A stretch of DNA of 35,194 nucleotides, from positions 1 to 35,194 of the forward strand of contig JALWZB010000141.1 in assembly GCA_027002995.1 (NCBI GenBank), given 5' to 3'. How positions within the stretch are numbered: the first letter of the stretch is position 1; each line of letters opens with the position of its first letter. The notes under the pieces were generated by a model. The model saw nothing but the letters and a program-made list of their open reading frames with translations. It had not been told where the DNA came from and did no database searches. Origin of the DNA: Desulfurococcales archaeon. Its GTDB lineage: Archaea > Thermoproteota > Thermoprotei_A > Sulfolobales > NBVN01. Shown here piece by piece: positions 32,921 through 35,194 of this stretch. Made by a program: the position numbers and the translations under genes.

Positions 32921-33955
32921 CTACACCGCCCTATACACGCGCCTCCTTAGATCCCTTAGGTCAGTAACCCTCCTCACTAACCCTCTTCTGAGGAGGACTG
33001 AGAGGGCGTGCCTAACGGTTCTTTCTGGTAGGCCCGTTAGTGCTAGTAGCTCCTTTGTTGAGGCAGGGCCGTACACCTTGAGCATTTTGAGGACATATTT
33101 AGCGCTGGGCGGTAGGTCCTTGACCTCGCCCGCAACTACCCTTACCTTCCTTTCGATCACGTCGCTAAGGCCCTCGCCGAACCTTATGAAGGTTACGGGT
33201 GAGGGTGCCTTAACCACCCTTACCTCCTCCCGCACCCTAACTCGCTCGACGCCATCCGCAATGACCTCCACGACGTACCTGCTGGATATGTTCGTTATGG
33301 TTACTTCGGCGTCCTCAGGTATGACCAACGCCCTCCTTAAGGGGTTAACGGTGTTCACTGGCACGACCTCCAGCACTTTCGAGTGAGGCATAACTATGGG
33401 GCCCCCGACGGAGAACGCGTACGCGGTGGAGCCAGCCGGGGTCGCGATTAGGACGCCGTCTGCCTTATCCCTCCACACGAACTCCTTATTCACGAATAGG
33501 TCGTACTCCATCACTGAAGCGCTCCTCGAGGGGAAGACCGCCACCTCGTTAAGAGCCCTCGTTACGGCTTCCCCATTCACGATCGCCTCGATCCTCGTGT
33601 AGGGCCTGAGCACGTACTCCCCACGCGCTAACCTCTCCACCGCTTCCTTGAGGCCTTCCCAGTCGGTTGATGCAAAGAACGTGGAGTACCCTGGGGGAGA
33701 GATCGGCAGTATCGGGAGGGCCTCCACCACGGCTTGATGCGTTGCTTTAAGGACGTCGCTGTCCGTGCCTATGATCACTAACGCGTCAACGTCGCTTAAG
33801 TCGCTTGGCTTGATCGAGGTGAGGGGCTTCGTCAGCACCCGCGCGTCGATTTCCGTGGTTGTGAACAGCTTAGTTATTGCTGCTGCCCTCGAACCTAAGC
33901 CCCTGCTGAGAGCCACGGCCACGCGTTTTACCGGCATCACTTGCATTTTAACCAT
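32921..33955 (-). CDS. NAD kinase-fold protein with degenerate GGDG motif and C-terminal winged-HTH
   Basis: VDALVIIGTDSDVLKA, NEVAVFPSRSASVMEYDLFVN, ADGVLIATPAGSTAYAFSVGGPIVMP; C-terminal YVLKMLKVYGPASTKELLALTGLPERTVRHALSVLLRRGLVRRV. Start 33955 preferred by TATA spacing; ORF-track start is 33967. Confidence 0.85.
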   Translation of the reverse strand: MVKMQVMPVKRVAVALSRGLGSRAAAITKLFTTTEIDARVLTKPLTSIKPSDLSDVDALVIIGTDSDVLKATHQAVVEALPILPISPPGYSTFFASTDWEGLKEAVERLARGEYVLRPYTRIEAIVNGEAVTRALNEVAVFPSRSASVMEYDLFVNKEFVWRDKADGVLIATPAGSTAYAFSVGGPIVMPHSKVLEVVPVNTVNPLRRALVIPEDAEVTITNISSRYVVEVIADGVERVRVREEVRVVKAPSPVTFIRFGEGLSDVIERKVRVVAGEVKDLPPSAKYVLKMLKVYGPASTKELLALTGLPERTVRHALSVLLRRGLVRRVTDLRDLRRRVYRAV

Positions 33956-33967
33956 GGTTAAATGCAA
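33941..33967. promoter_or_regulatory. 27-bp near-perfect palindrome TTGCATTTTAACCATGGTTAAATGCAA at the 5' end of the NAD kinase-HTH gene
   Basis: Arms TTGCATTTTAA / TTAAATGCAA around CCATGG, differing by one T. Confidence 0.8.
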
Positions 33968-33972
33968 TTATT

Positions 33973-33983
33973 GCATAAATAGC
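33973..33983. promoter_or_regulatory. Shared AT-rich promoter element for divergent genes
   Basis: GCATAAATAGC (+) / GCTATTTATGC (-), about 28 bp from ATG 34011 (+) and about 25 bp from ATG 33955 (-). Confidence 0.5.
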
Positions 33984-34010
33984 TTGCCTTAAAGCGATCC
34001 CCGCATAATC

Positions 34011-34229
34011 ATGGTTGGGGTGCCGCCCGTGGGTACCGGGAGGAAACTACTGTACCTCACGTGGTCCTTACTCGTGCTCGCCCTAGCTTACGTCGCCCCC
34101 TACACCCTCTTAGCCGGGGTTGAGGGGATGGAGCTCTACGCTTTCTGGGCATTGCTTGCGGTGACCCACATCATCGTTTCCTACGCCTACGTTAGGTTCG
34201 GGGGTGATGACTCGTGGACGCGGCCCTAA
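34011..34229 (+). CDS. Small two-TM protein, DUF3311-like partner of an SSS symporter
   Basis: Hydrophobic 72-aa ORF overlapping the symporter start. Confidence 0.7.
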   Translation: MVGVPPVGTGRKLLYLTWSLLVLALAYVAPYTLLAGVEGMELYAFWALLAVTHIIVSYAYVRFGGDDSWTRP

Positions 34230-35194
34230 CAGCATTCGCTGCTACGCTCATCATTTACTTCGTTGCCGGCACCGCCTTAGCCCTAGCCTCGAGAAAGGCT
34301 GGGATAGGAACTAGCAGGGACTACTTCGTGGCCGGGTACAGGTTAGGCGGGTTCCTCGCTGCGATGACTTACGCCGCCACCACCTACTCCGCCTTCATGA
34401 TGGTGGGGCTCGTCGGCCTAACGTACGTTACGGGCGTCGGGGCATTCGGCTTCGAACTCACGTACCTCCTAGCGACGGTCTCGATACTCGCCCTCCTAGC
34501 CCCTAGGGTTTGGGGCCTGGCACGTGAGAGAAGGTGGGTTAGCCCGGCGGAGATGCTCTCCGACCTCTACGGCTCCAAGGCGTTGGGGCCGGTCACGGCA
34601 GCCACGTACTTAGCCGCCCTAATACCGTACACGGCGGCTCAAGTCATAGGGATAGGCGTCATAGTTCAGGTGCTTGGGGGTGGTAGTGAGTCAGCTTACT
34701 TAGCGGGCGTGTGCTTGGCTGTCGCTACGATCGCGCTGTGGGTTTACCTAGGCGGGATGTGGTCCGTCGCCGCCACCGACGCGTTCCAGGGGCTCTGGAT
34801 GATTACCGCGGCGTTAGGCTTCATAGTGTGGCTCTTCACCTGGGGCTTCGGGGACTTGAGTAAGCTCGCGTCGTCTCTGGCGGTCCTAGGTAAGGAGGGG
34901 TTGCTGAGCACGGGTAAGGTGTGGACACCCATGATATTCGTGTCCTACACCATCCCATGGCTATTCTTCGCCGTAACTAACCCGCAGGTAGTTCAGAGGC
35001 TCTACACCCCGAGAAGCAAGTCCGCGTTAACGCGGATGATAGCTCTCTTCGCTGCCTTCGGCCTAACTTACACCGTCATAGTCACGATGGCCGGCCTCAT
35101 GGGGAGGGCCCTAACCGCTACGGGCGTACTACCGTTCATCAAGGATAGGGACGCCGTCACCCCAACCCTACTTGCCCACGCACCACCATGGCTC
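34214..35194 (+). CDS. Sodium:solute symporter (SSS) family, 3' end outside the window
   Basis: GTG 34214, open to the window end: VDAALTAFAATLIIYFVAGTALALASRKAGIGTSRDYFVAGYRLGG. Not in the ORF track. Confidence 0.92.
   Translation, partial: MDAALTAFAATLIIYFVAGTALALASRKAGIGTSRDYFVAGYRLGGFLAAMTYAATTYSAFMMVGLVGLTYVTGVGAFGFELTYLLATVSILALLAPRVWGLARERRWVSPAEMLSDLYGSKALGPVTAATYLAALIPYTAAQVIGIGVIVQVLGGGSESAYLAGVCLAVATIALWVYLGGMWSVAATDAFQGLWMITAALGFIVWLFTWGFGDLSKLASSLAVLGKEGLLSTGKVWTPMIFVSYTIPWLFFAVTNPQVVQRLYTPRSKSALTRMIALFAAFGLTYTVIVTMAGLMGRALTATGVLPFIKDRDAVTPTLLAHAPPWL

Overview
This 35 kb window is protein-coding, GC-rich archaeal DNA. Gene content suggests a thermophilic TACK-group archaeon, but that assignment is inference only. 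The centrepiece (about 10.9-26.3 kb, + strand) is a complete carboxydotrophic hydrogenogenic cluster. It contains a CorQ/CorR-like regulator pair, cooF, cooS, cooC, cooT, a group-4 energy-converting [NiFe] hydrogenase and a Mrp-type Na+/H+ antiporter module. The left flank holds hydantoinase B, an NSS transporter with a tiny overlapping partner gene, a VapBC pair, and a ribbon-helix-helix (RHH) regulator plus AAA ATPase behind a 10-bp-phased TAGTACT operator array. It also has a HerA-NurA pair without mre11/rad50 in the window and a RelBE locus with a duplicated orphan antitoxin. The right flank holds an amino-acid permease fused to a nucleotidyltransferase, two divergent YjbQ-family paralogues, a superoxide reductase lacking the usual lysine, and a frameshift-split DUF2871-like gene. 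It ends with a KaiC-like ATPase, a second VapBC, an NAD kinase-HTH fusion with a degenerate GGDG motif and a near-perfect palindrome at its own start, and an SSS symporter. The observations I rank highest are: (1) CorR as an apparent degenerate radical-SAM/ModE-HTH fusion with an inverted repeat upstream of cooF; (2) the NAD kinase-HTH protein with its palindrome; (3) the phased TAGTACT array; (4) cooC and nurA with no canonical start codon; (5) the permease-nucleotidyltransferase fusion. No database searches were possible. Family calls come from motif recognition.
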